DNA of 64,000 nucleotides from Rhizobium sp. 18055. Its GTDB lineage: Bacteria; Pseudomonadota; Alphaproteobacteria; Rhizobiales; Rhizobiaceae. Location: the NCBI RefSeq assembly GCF_902706285.1, contig NZ_CACSKD010000009.1:124001-188000 (forward strand), read 5' to 3'. Under the pieces are notes generated by a model. That model was not told the DNA's origin and searched no databases. It was given only the letters and a program-made list of their open reading frames with translations. Below are positions 8,490 to 16,009 of this stretch, one piece after another. How positions within the stretch are numbered: position 1 is the stretch's first letter; each line of letters begins with the position of its first letter. A program made the translations under genes and the position numbers.

Positions 8490-8855
8490 CTAATCGCGGA
8501 GATAGCGACGGCCGTTGTGGTAGTAGTAACGGTTGTGATTGCTGTTGGCGATTGCGCCACCGATGATTGCGCCAGCTGCCAGGCCGCCGATGATGGCAGC
8601 GCCGTTGCCGTGATGGCTGTGATGACGGTCGCGATAGTTGTGGCGGCGCCAGTCGTCGCGGCGGTCGTGACGGCGATCCCAGCCGCGGCGATGATCGCGC
8701 CAATCGACATTCTGGATATCCGAACCGCGTGCATTTGACTGCTGTTCAATGCCATTGACGGGCTGAAGTGGCATGGCCTGCACGGGCGCTGTCGCAGTCA
8801 GCGCCATCAGAGCGCTCAAACTGCCTGCAGCCATTGTCGTCATGAATTTTCTCAT
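8490..8855 (-). CDS. Exported His/Arg-rich glycine-zipper protein
   Basis: 121-aa protein with a signal peptide (MRKFMTTMAAGSLSALMALTATAPVQA, cleavage after AQA-like VQA). The mature part has a low-complexity region rich in Arg, His, Asp and Trp (residues ~50-82), a glycine zipper (AAIIGGLAAGAIIGGAIAN, ~84-102) and a Tyr-rich end (HNRYYYHNGRRYLRD). Glycine zippers insert in or pack against membranes; the charged stretch could bind anionic envelope polymers or metal. The start is the ATG at 8855; an open frame continues upstream but runs through the promoter. An EcfG-type promoter lies 28 nt upstream, so it is probably induced by general stress. Confidence 0.82.
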   Translation of the reverse strand: MRKFMTTMAAGSLSALMALTATAPVQAMPLQPVNGIEQQSNARGSDIQNVDWRDHRRGWDRRHDRRDDWRRHNYRDRHHSHHGNGAAIIGGLAAGAIIGGAIANSNHNRYYYHNGRRYLRD

Positions 8856-8882
8856 ATCGAGATCCTTTCGGTTACCTACATA

Positions 8883-8907
8883 AACGTTTGTGCGCAATCT
8901 AGGTTCC
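8883..8907 (-). promoter_or_regulatory. EcfG/RpoE2-type general-stress promoter
   Basis: On the minus strand GGAAC (8907-8903) and CGTT (8886-8883) are separated by exactly 16 nt, a perfect match to the alphaproteobacterial EcfG consensus GGAAC-N16/17-CGTT. It is oriented toward the glycine-zipper gene, whose ATG is 28 nt beyond the -10 element. Confidence 0.75.
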
Positions 8908-9097
8908 ATCGGGGTGACGCCGCAGGGCTCCGGCGCTGGCGACGTTGCCGGCGAGCGAGGCAATCGCGCCTCATCCGTCGCAATCTTTCGCCGTGTCAAA
9001 ACAAAAGCCACTTCGCGTCGCAAAAGAAACGTTGTGCCGCTTTTGGATTTGCGATTTGTATGGCCGACGACAAGGGATCTTTCCCCCAAGGAGATGA

Positions 9098-10357
9098 ATG
9101 CGGATGCGCAGATATTCGGTTTTTGCCGTGGCACGGGAGGCCCTTCGCGGCCATAAGGGCTGGGACAAGCAGTGGACTTCGCCCGAGCCGCGTTCCGAAT
9201 ACGACGTCATCATCATCGGTGGCGGCGGGCACGGGCTGGGTGCGGCCTATTATCTCGCCAAGGAGCACGGCATCACCAATGTCGCGGTGATCGAAAAGGG
9301 CTGGCTCGGCGGCGGCAATACCGGCCGCAACACCACCATCATCCGCTCGAACTATCTCTACGAAGAGAGCATGGACATTTTCGAGCACTCGCTGAAGCTC
9401 TGGGAGGGCTTGAGCCAGGAGCTCAACTACAACGTCATGTACTCGCCGCGCGGCGTGATGATGCTGTCGCACAATGTGCACGACCAGCAGTCGTTCAAGC
9501 GCCATATCCATGCCAACCGGCTCTACGGCATCGACAATGAGTGGATGTCGCCGGAGCAGGCAAAGGCCTACTGTCCGCCGCTCGATATTTCCGCCAGCGC
9601 CCGCTACCCGATCAACGGTGCAGCGCTACAGCGCCGCGGCGGCACGGCGCGTCACGATGCGGTGGCCTGGGGCTATGCCCGTGCGGCGTCCGATCGCGGC
9701 GTCCACATCATCCAGAATTGCGAAGTGACCGGCATCCGCCGCGGGCCCGACGGGCGCGTCACCGGTGTCGATACCTCGCGCGGTTTCATCGGTGCCAAGA
9801 AGGTCGGCGTGTCGGCGTCCGGCCACAACTCGATCGTCATGTCGATGGCCGACGTGCGGGTGCCGCTGGTCAGCAATCCGCTGCAGGCGCTGGTATCCGA
9901 ACCGCTGAAGCCGATCTTCCCCTGCGTGGTGATGTCGAACACCGTGCATGCCTACATCTCGCAGTCCGACAAGGGCGAGCTGGTGATCGGCGCCGGCACC
10001 GACCAGTATGTCTCGTACAGCCAGACGGGCGGGTTGCAGATCATCACCCATACGCTGGATGCGATCTGCGAGCTGTTCCCGATGTTCCGCCGCGTCAAGA
10101 TGATGCGCCAGTGGGGCGGGATCACCGACAACACGCCGGATCGTTCGCCGATCCAGTCGAAGACGCCGGTTCCCGGTCTCTACGTCAACTGCGGCTGGGG
10201 TACGGGTGGCTTCAAGGCGACGCCGGGTTCGGCGCATCTGTTCGCGCATCTGATCGCCCGCGACGAGGCGCACAAGCTCGGCGCCGGCCTGACGCTCGAC
10301 CGTTTCCGCACCGGCCGCCTGATCGACGAGGCAGCTGCCGCTGCCGTCGCGCACTGA
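9098..10357 (+). CDS. soxB: Sarcosine oxidase subunit beta
   Basis: 419-aa catalytic subunit of heterotetrameric sarcosine oxidase, which oxidises N-methylglycine to glycine, passing the methyl carbon to tetrahydrofolate as the methylene group and electrons to O2. The FAD motif IIIGGGGHGLGAAYYLAK (~38-55) is intact. The His in GGTARHDAVAWG (~186) corresponds to the residue that covalently holds FMN in this family. The C-terminal motif YVNCGWGTGGFKATPGSA contacts flavin and substrate. AAGGAG lies 4 nt before ATG 9098 and 10 nt before ATG 9104; either may be used. First gene of soxBDAG. Confidence 0.95.
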   Translation: MRMRRYSVFAVAREALRGHKGWDKQWTSPEPRSEYDVIIIGGGGHGLGAAYYLAKEHGITNVAVIEKGWLGGGNTGRNTTIIRSNYLYEESMDIFEHSLKLWEGLSQELNYNVMYSPRGVMMLSHNVHDQQSFKRHIHANRLYGIDNEWMSPEQAKAYCPPLDISASARYPINGAALQRRGGTARHDAVAWGYARAASDRGVHIIQNCEVTGIRRGPDGRVTGVDTSRGFIGAKKVGVSASGHNSIVMSMADVRVPLVSNPLQALVSEPLKPIFPCVVMSNTVHAYISQSDKGELVIGAGTDQYVSYSQTGGLQIITHTLDAICELFPMFRRVKMMRQWGGITDNTPDRSPIQSKTPVPGLYVNCGWGTGGFKATPGSAHLFAHLIARDEAHKLGAGLTLDRFRTGRLIDEAAAAAVAH

Positions 10358-10369
10358 CACGAGGATATC

Positions 10370-10708
10370 ATGCTTCTCATCTACTGCCCCTACTGTCAGG
10401 AAGACCGCTCCGAGCTGGAATTCCACGGCGCCGGCGATGCGCATATCGCGCGCTCGGAAAACATCGCCGCGATCTCCGACGAGGAGTTCGCGGAGTATTT
10501 CTTCCTGCGCGACAATCCCAAAGGCATCATCTACGAGCGCTGGCGGCACCTGCACGGCTGCGGCCGGTTCTTCAATGCGGTGCGCGACACGATCAGCGAC
10601 AAGTTCGTCATGACTTACAAAGCCGGTGAGCCGAAGCCGGAGATCGGGGCGGCTCCTGCGCCTGCTGCTGTCGAAACCTATGAAGCGACGGAAGGAGACG
10701 CACGATGA
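10370..10708 (+). CDS. soxD: Sarcosine oxidase subunit delta
   Basis: 112-aa small subunit of the sarcosine oxidase heterotetramer. It carries the zinc-site pattern CPYC near the N-terminus (residues 6-9) and H-x-H-G-C near residue 62, flanked by the conserved FLRDNPKGIIYERWRH. The C-terminal ~25 residues are a Pro/Ala-rich tail. It starts 12 nt after soxB with GAGGATATC before the ATG, and its stop overlaps the soxA start (ATGA), indicating translational coupling. Confidence 0.95.
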   Translation: MLLIYCPYCQEDRSELEFHGAGDAHIARSENIAAISDEEFAEYFFLRDNPKGIIYERWRHLHGCGRFFNAVRDTISDKFVMTYKAGEPKPEIGAAPAPAAVETYEATEGDAR

Positions 10709-13700
10709 GCGGCACCAATCGCATCTCCGGCAAGGGCCGGCTGACGCCCGCCAGAACCGCGCGCTTCACCTTCGATGGCAAGACCTATACGGCGCTCGAG
10801 GGCGATACCGTCGCCTCGGCGCTGATTGCCAACAACATCCACCTGGTCGGCCGCTCGTTCAAGTATCACCGCCCGCGCGGCATTCTCTCGGCCGGTGCCG
10901 AGGAGCCGAACGCGCTGATCGACGTATCGCGCGACAGCGCCCGCAAGCAGCCGAACGTGCGCGCCACGGTGCAGGAAGTGTTCGACGGCATGATCGTCGA
11001 ATCGCAGAACCGCTTCCCGTCGCTGGCGTTTGATATCGGCGGCATCAACAATCTGATGGCGCCGTTCTTTGCGGCCGGCTTCTACTACAAGACCTTCATG
11101 TGGCCGCGGGCTGCGTGGAAGCATGTCTACGAGCCGATCATCCGTCGTGCCGCCGGTCTGGGCGTCGCCCCGAAGGAAGCAGATCCCGATCACTATGCCA
11201 GCCGTTACGCGCATTGCGACGTGCTGGTCGTCGGCGCCGGTGTCGCCGGTCTTTCGGCGGCGCTGGCTGCAGCCAAGGCCGGTGCCAAGGTGATCCTCTG
11301 CGACGAGCAGGCGGAAGCCGGTGGGGCGCTGCGTTTCGACAGCAGCGTCAGGATCGATGGTCTCAACGGTTTCGACTGGGCGCAGAAGACGATTGCCAGC
11401 CTGAAGGCGATGGACAATGTGCAGGTTCTCTCCCGCACCACGGCTTTCGGATACTACAACCACAATTTCATCGGTCTCGCCGAGCGCGTCACCGATCACG
11501 TTGCCAATCCCGGCCGCGACCTGCCGCGCGAGCGTCTCTGGCAGGTGCGCGCCAAGCGCGTCATCCTCGCCAATGGCGCCATCGAGCGGCACATGGTGTT
11601 CCCGAACAACGACCGTCCCGGCATCATGCTGGCCTCGGCGGCGCGGATGTATCTCAACCAGTACGGCGTTACCGTCGGCCAGAAGGTCGGCGTCTATACG
11701 GCGCATGATTCTGCCTATGAAGCCGCCTTCGACCTGAAACGAGCAGGCGTCGAGATCGCTGCGATCGTCGATTGCCGCCAGACGCCTGGCGCTGAAGTGC
11801 TGGCCGAAGCGCGTTCGCTGGGGATCGACGTTCTTGCCGGACAGTCGGTGGTCAACACCGCCGGCAAGCTGCGGGTTTCCTCGATGACCGTTGCCCGCAA
11901 CGGCGGCGGCTCGCCGCGCAAGATCGCTGTCGATGCGCTGCTGGTGTCGGCCGGCTGGACGCCTTCGGTGCATCTGTTCTCGCAGTCGCGCGGCAAGGTG
12001 GCCTTCGAGCCGGAAAGCCAGCGCTTCCTGCCCGGCACCTATGCGCAGGATTGCCTTTCGGTCGGTGCCTGCAACGGCACCGACGATCTGCAGCAGACCA
12101 TCGAGGAATCGCTGGCCGCCGGCGAGTTGATGGCCCAGGCCGCAGGCAAGTCGGCCGGAGGAGAATCGTCGGGCGGCAAGATCAGCCTGTCTTCCGAGCA
12201 GGCCTATCAGTGGACGGGCGGGATGATCGGGGCTGCCGAAGGGGCGGGTCCGGAGACCAGCGCCAAGGCGTTCATCGATTTCCAGCACGACGTCTGCGCC
12301 AAGGACATCCGCCTTGCGGTGCGCGAAGGCATGCACTCGATCGAACACATCAAGCGCTTCACCACCAACGGCATGGCGTCCGACCAGGGCAAGCTGTCCA
12401 ACATGCACGGCCTGGCGATTGCCGCCGAGATGCTCGGCCGGCCGATCCCGCAGGTCGGTCTCACCACCTTCCGCGCGCCCTATACGCCGGTGACCTACGG
12501 CACTCTGATCGCCCATTCACGTGGCGAGTTGTTCGACCCGACGCGCAAGACGCCGCTGCACCAGTGGGAAGAAGCCCAGGGTGCGGTGTTCGAGGATGTC
12601 GGCAACTGGAAGCGTGCCTGGTTCTATCCGCGTGCCGGCGAGACGATGCATCAGGCGGTTTCGCGCGAATGCAAGACGGCGCGCGATGTCGCCGGCGTGT
12701 TCGATGCCTCGACGCTCGGCAAGATCGAAGTCGTCGGCCCGGATGCCGCCGAATTCATGAACCTGATGTACACCAACGCCTGGGACACGCTGAAGCCCGG
12801 CAAGTGCCGTTACGGCATCATGACCCGCGAAGACGGCTTCGTTTATGATGACGGCGTCGTCGGGCGTCTGGCCGATGATCGCTTCCACGTGACGACGACG
12901 ACGGGCGGTGCGCCGCGGGTTCTCAACCACATGGAAGACTATCTGCAGACCGAATTCCCGCATCTGAAGGTGTGGCTGACATCGGTGACCGAGCAGTGGG
13001 CCGTCATTGCCGTCCAGGGGCCGAAGGCGCGCGACATCATCGCGCCGCTGGTCGAGGGCGTGGATCTCTCCAACGAGGCCTTCCCGCATATGAGCGTCGC
13101 CGAGTGCACGGTCATGGGGGTTCCGGCGCGGCTGTTCCGCGTGTCGTTCACCGGCGAAGTCGGCTTCGAAATCAACGTGCCGGCCGATTACGGCCAGGCG
13201 GTGCTGGAGGCGGTCTGGGCCAATGCCGAGCCGCTCGGCGCCTGCGTCTACGGCACGGAGACGATGCACGTTCTTCGCGCCGAGAAGGGCTACATCATCG
13301 TCGGCCAGGATACGGACGGCACTGTGACGCCCGATGATGCCGGTCTTTCCTGGGCTGTCTCGAAGAAGAAGACCGATTTCGTCGGCATTCGCGGGTTGAA
13401 GCGGCCGGATCTGGTCAAGGAAGGCCGCAAGCAGCTGGTCGGCCTGATCACCAAGGATCCGATGCTGGTGCTGGAAGAGGGGGCGCAGATCGTTGCCAAC
13501 CCGAACCAGCCGAAGCCGATGACCATGCTCGGTCATGTGACCTCGTCCTACTGGTCGGAAAATCTCGGGCAGTCGATTGCCTTCGCACTGGTTGCCGGCG
13601 GCCGGGCGCGCAAGGGCGAGACGCTCTACGTGCCGATGCCCGACAAGACGATTGCCGTCGAGGTTGTCGACATGGTGTTCTTTGACAAGGAAGGAGGCCG

Positions 13701-13713
13701 CATCAATGGCTGA
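10705..13713 (+). CDS. soxA: Sarcosine oxidase subunit alpha
   Basis: 1002-aa large subunit. Residues ~15-100 are the Fer2-like N-terminal domain (RFTFDGKTYTALEGDTVASAL), followed by an FAD/NAD-binding Rossmann fold with VLVVGAGVAGLSAALAAAK (~173-191), a second nucleotide-binding region around 330, and from ~610 a GcvT-like tetrahydrofolate-binding domain (FDASTLGKIEVVGPDAAEF, RVSFTGEVGFEINVPADYG, GLSWAVSKKKTDFVG). The last domain accepts the one-carbon unit released at the beta-subunit active site. Its 3' end overlaps soxG by 8 nt. Length and domain order match the family. Confidence 0.96.
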   Translation: MSGTNRISGKGRLTPARTARFTFDGKTYTALEGDTVASALIANNIHLVGRSFKYHRPRGILSAGAEEPNALIDVSRDSARKQPNVRATVQEVFDGMIVESQNRFPSLAFDIGGINNLMAPFFAAGFYYKTFMWPRAAWKHVYEPIIRRAAGLGVAPKEADPDHYASRYAHCDVLVVGAGVAGLSAALAAAKAGAKVILCDEQAEAGGALRFDSSVRIDGLNGFDWAQKTIASLKAMDNVQVLSRTTAFGYYNHNFIGLAERVTDHVANPGRDLPRERLWQVRAKRVILANGAIERHMVFPNNDRPGIMLASAARMYLNQYGVTVGQKVGVYTAHDSAYEAAFDLKRAGVEIAAIVDCRQTPGAEVLAEARSLGIDVLAGQSVVNTAGKLRVSSMTVARNGGGSPRKIAVDALLVSAGWTPSVHLFSQSRGKVAFEPESQRFLPGTYAQDCLSVGACNGTDDLQQTIEESLAAGELMAQAAGKSAGGESSGGKISLSSEQAYQWTGGMIGAAEGAGPETSAKAFIDFQHDVCAKDIRLAVREGMHSIEHIKRFTTNGMASDQGKLSNMHGLAIAAEMLGRPIPQVGLTTFRAPYTPVTYGTLIAHSRGELFDPTRKTPLHQWEEAQGAVFEDVGNWKRAWFYPRAGETMHQAVSRECKTARDVAGVFDASTLGKIEVVGPDAAEFMNLMYTNAWDTLKPGKCRYGIMTREDGFVYDDGVVGRLADDRFHVTTTTGGAPRVLNHMEDYLQTEFPHLKVWLTSVTEQWAVIAVQGPKARDIIAPLVEGVDLSNEAFPHMSVAECTVMGVPARLFRVSFTGEVGFEINVPADYGQAVLEAVWANAEPLGACVYGTETMHVLRAEKGYIIVGQDTDGTVTPDDAGLSWAVSKKKTDFVGIRGLKRPDLVKEGRKQLVGLITKDPMLVLEEGAQIVANPNQPKPMTMLGHVTSSYWSENLGQSIAFALVAGGRARKGETLYVPMPDKTIAVEVVDMVFFDKEGGRING

Positions 13714-14254
13714 TACGGCAGTTCGCAAATCCGTTCTCTCCGGCAAGAGCGGCGGCTCTGCCGCCGTGCGCCTGACCCCGGCACCTCACGCCAGCCGCGT
13801 ATCGCTGCGCGCACCGGCGCAATCGCTGGCAGCACTTTCGGCTGCACTCGGCCTGACCGTGCCGAACGCGCCGAAGACATCCGGCCGCTCGGACGGTCGC
13901 TCGGCGCTCTGGCTCGGCCCGGACGAATGGCTTGTCATCGACGAGAGCGGCGCTGACATGACGGCGGCGCTCGCCAAATCAGGCGTGCTGCACTCGGCGA
14001 CCGATGTCTCGCACCGCAACGTGGCGATCATCGTCTCCGGCCCGGGCGCCGAGACCACGATTTCGGCCGGCTGCCCGCAGGATCTGTCGCTCGAGACGTT
14101 TCCGGTTGGCGCCTGCACCCGCACGATGTTCGGCAAGGCCGAGATCGTGCTGTTCAGGACCGAGGAAGACACGTTCCGGGTGGAGTGCTGGCGCTCGTTC
14201 GGCGACTTCGTGTTCGGTCTGCTGACTGAGGGTGCTGCAGACGCGGCGCATTGA
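13706..14254 (+). CDS. soxG: Sarcosine oxidase subunit gamma
   Basis: 182-aa gamma subunit, weakly related to the folate-binding GcvT fold. Recognisable segments are PHASRVSLRAP, ALWLGPDEWLVIDE, ATDVSHRNVAIIVSGPGAE and FRVECWRSFGDFVFGLL. ATG 13706 is preceded by AAGGAGG with normal spacing inside the end of soxA; the longer open frame upstream lies within soxA and is not used. It completes soxBDAG. Genes for serine hydroxymethyltransferase or formyl-tetrahydrofolate deformylase, often found with this operon, are not in the window. Confidence 0.93.
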   Translation: MADTAVRKSVLSGKSGGSAAVRLTPAPHASRVSLRAPAQSLAALSAALGLTVPNAPKTSGRSDGRSALWLGPDEWLVIDESGADMTAALAKSGVLHSATDVSHRNVAIIVSGPGAETTISAGCPQDLSLETFPVGACTRTMFGKAEIVLFRTEEDTFRVECWRSFGDFVFGLLTEGAADAAH

Positions 14255-14676
14255 ATGCGGTTGCCGGGGGCGATGACGCTCTATGGCGGGCGGTCTCCCG
14301 CGACGTCGGCGTCGTCCTCGGGCCTGTACCGAGGATAATCTGATCACGTTGCTTGATCTGCGACGTCCGTGGATGGTCGTTCAAGTCGCACCAAAAGCGT
14401 CCGCCGCAGGTCTTCGCGCAAGTGTCCATTTCAGTCGCATCAATGGGACCGTTTGCAGGTGCTCGGCACAAGGCCGAGCATGACGGCGGAGAGGGTAGCC
14501 GGCGTCGAGCGGTTGCCGGCGGGTCGGCGCCATCTGGCGACAATGCCGTGATTCTGCGCCCCTGCCCGTTGCGGAGTTGATTGACTTTGCGTTGCAGGAT
14601 CGGCGTCATTGGCGCATGATCCGTCGGCGCGAGCCTCCCATCGGAGTGTTGTCGTGACCGTTGCGAGGTGTCTTCG
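14255..14676. other. Intergenic region after soxG
   Basis: About 422 nt. Overlapping open frames occur on both strands but none has a ribosome site, plausible composition or recognisable sequence. No terminator with a T-tract follows soxG. I see no other feature. Confidence 0.55.
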
Positions 14677-15072
14677 ATGATGCTGCATCACGTTTCCATC
14701 GTCGTTAGCGATCTCTCGCGTTCGATCGCCTTCTACCGCGATGTCTTCGGCCTCGAGCAGATCGAGCGGCCGCCCTTCAGCTCCGAAGGGGCATGGTTTT
14801 CCTGTGGCGGGCAGCAGGTGCATCTTATCCTCAATCCTGCCGGCACATTTCGACCCAGGCCGACCATCGACACGACCGACACGCATTTCGCCTTTCGCAC
14901 CGATGATTTCGAGGCGGCGATCCATCGGCTTGAGAGCCACGGGTTTCGCGAGGATGCGGAGGAGGGCGATCCCTGGAGACTGCGTGTCAGACGCAAGGGT
15001 CCGGCGGGCTTTCCGCAAGCCTATCTGCTCGATCCGGATCGCAACATCATCGAGGTGAATGGGGCGGCGTGA
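14677..15072 (+). CDS. VOC-family (glyoxalase-like) metal-dependent protein
   Basis: 131-aa single-module vicinal-oxygen-chelate protein. The start MMLHHVSIVVSDLSRSIAFYRDVFGL is a classic first beta-alpha unit with a metal-binding His (HHV), and the end AYLLDPDRNIIEVN supplies the usual Glu. The second module (DTHFAFRTDDFEAAIHRLESHGF) holds another possible metal His. Members include glyoxalases, dioxygenases and fosfomycin-resistance-type transferases; substrate unknown. ATG 14677, with AGG 8 nt upstream, is preferred to GTG 14668. It is convergent with the operon that follows. Confidence 0.85.
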   Translation: MMLHHVSIVVSDLSRSIAFYRDVFGLEQIERPPFSSEGAWFSCGGQQVHLILNPAGTFRPRPTIDTTDTHFAFRTDDFEAAIHRLESHGFREDAEEGDPWRLRVRRKGPAGFPQAYLLDPDRNIIEVNGAA

Positions 15073-15081
15073 TGCGGCGGT

Positions 15082-15201
15082 CTACTCGCCCGGTTCGCGA
15101 TGGTGGCGCCTTATGTCCCACTGATGCAGGCGCATGGCGATATAGCCCAGCAGAACGACGATTGCGGGCGTCACGACAAAAGCAAATGTCCAATCACTCA
15201 T
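15082..15201 (-). CDS. 39-residue single-pass membrane protein
   Basis: Starts MSDWTFAFVVTPAIVVLLGYIAMRL, one hydrophobic helix from about residue 4 to 25, then a His/Arg-rich cytoplasmic-type tail ending REPGE. Its ATG overlaps the stop of the preceding 78-aa gene (ATGA), so it is probably translationally coupled. It is the last gene of a MaoC-membrane protein-membrane protein unit. Function unknown; it may stabilise its larger neighbour. Confidence 0.6.
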   Translation of the reverse strand: MSDWTFAFVVTPAIVVLLGYIAMRLHQWDIRRHHREPGE

Positions 15202-15434
15202 CGACCGATCCCATTCAGAACATGTCTTGCCATGATATGTAGTGCAATTGCGGCGACAAGCCAACCGCCGAGGCCGAAGTCCATGCGCGGGATGGAGACG
15301 GAGAGGCCGAAATTTCCGAAGTTGTAGAGGAGACCGGCCAGCGGCGTCGCGATGCCGACCGTGAAGCAGGCAGTTGACGCCCGGTCGAGCGCATTGGCGA
15401 TCAGCTTGGTCTTCTCGATCTCGACGGGCGACAT
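15198..15434 (-). CDS. 78-residue small membrane protein
   Basis: Starts MSPVEIEKTKLIANALDRAST and has two hydrophobic stretches, about residues 22-38 (CFTVGIATPLAGLLYNF) and 55-70 (GGWLVAAIALHIMARHVL). The ATG lies one nt after the stop codon of the MaoC gene, and its own stop overlaps the next start. The arrangement points to a single operon. No named family is recognised. Confidence 0.65.
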   Translation of the reverse strand: MSPVEIEKTKLIANALDRASTACFTVGIATPLAGLLYNFGNFGLSVSIPRMDFGLGGWLVAAIALHIMARHVLNGIGR

Positions 15435-15435
15435 C

Positions 15436-15921
15436 TCAAACGTCTTCCGGCCGATCCTTCGGGTCGAACTGGACGATGGTGATCCATTTGGCGGTGAGCG
15501 CCGGCTTGCGTTCGTTTTCGATCTCGATCGAGATTTCGTAGCTGGTCATCAGCATGCCGGCGCCGCGGAAGCGGGCGTCGGAGAGGATGAAGTGGCCACG
15601 GATGCGGGCGCCGACCCTGACGGGGGCGACGAAGCGGACGTTGTCGAAGCCGTAATTGATGCCCATGGTCTGCTCGCGCACCTTGGGCAGGCAATTGTAG
15701 TTCATCGTCGACAGCAGCGACAAGGTGAGGAAGCCGTGGGCGATGGTGCCGCCGAAGGGGCTCTGTGCGGCGCGGACCGGGTCCACATGGATGAACTGGT
15801 GATCGTCAGTCGCATTGGCGAAAGCGTCGATCATCGTCTGGTCTACGAGGATCCAGTCCGACAGGCCGGTTTCCGTACCGATCAGTCCACGCACATCTGC
15901 GAGCGAAATTTCCTTGACCAT
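15436..15921 (-). CDS. MaoC-family dehydratase ((R)-specific enoyl-CoA hydratase-like)
   Basis: 161-aa single hot-dog domain protein. The hydratase motif is present: DAFANATDDHQFIHVDP (residues ~33-50, with the catalytic Asp and His) followed by GGTIAHGFLTLSLLS. Such enzymes hydrate 2-enoyl-CoAs to (R)-3-hydroxyacyl-CoAs, feeding polyhydroxyalkanoate or modified fatty-acid pathways; this subfamily is often called nodulation-protein-N-like. Two tiny membrane proteins follow in the same operon. Confidence 0.9.
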   Translation of the reverse strand: MVKEISLADVRGLIGTETGLSDWILVDQTMIDAFANATDDHQFIHVDPVRAAQSPFGGTIAHGFLTLSLLSTMNYNCLPKVREQTMGINYGFDNVRFVAPVRVGARIRGHFILSDARFRGAGMLMTSYEISIEIENERKPALTAKWITIVQFDPKDRPEDV

Positions 15922-16009
15922 TAATTCCTCTTGAAAAAGCCGCTGTTAAAAGACTTACAATGGGTTTGTGACGATTGCGACAAGGATATTGTTGCAATCC
16001 TCGGGTGGG

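Noticed and set aside
14154-14609. Minus-strand 151-codon frame after soxG
   Set aside because: Overlaps the soxG end, no ribosome site, Pro/Arg/Thr-rich noise.
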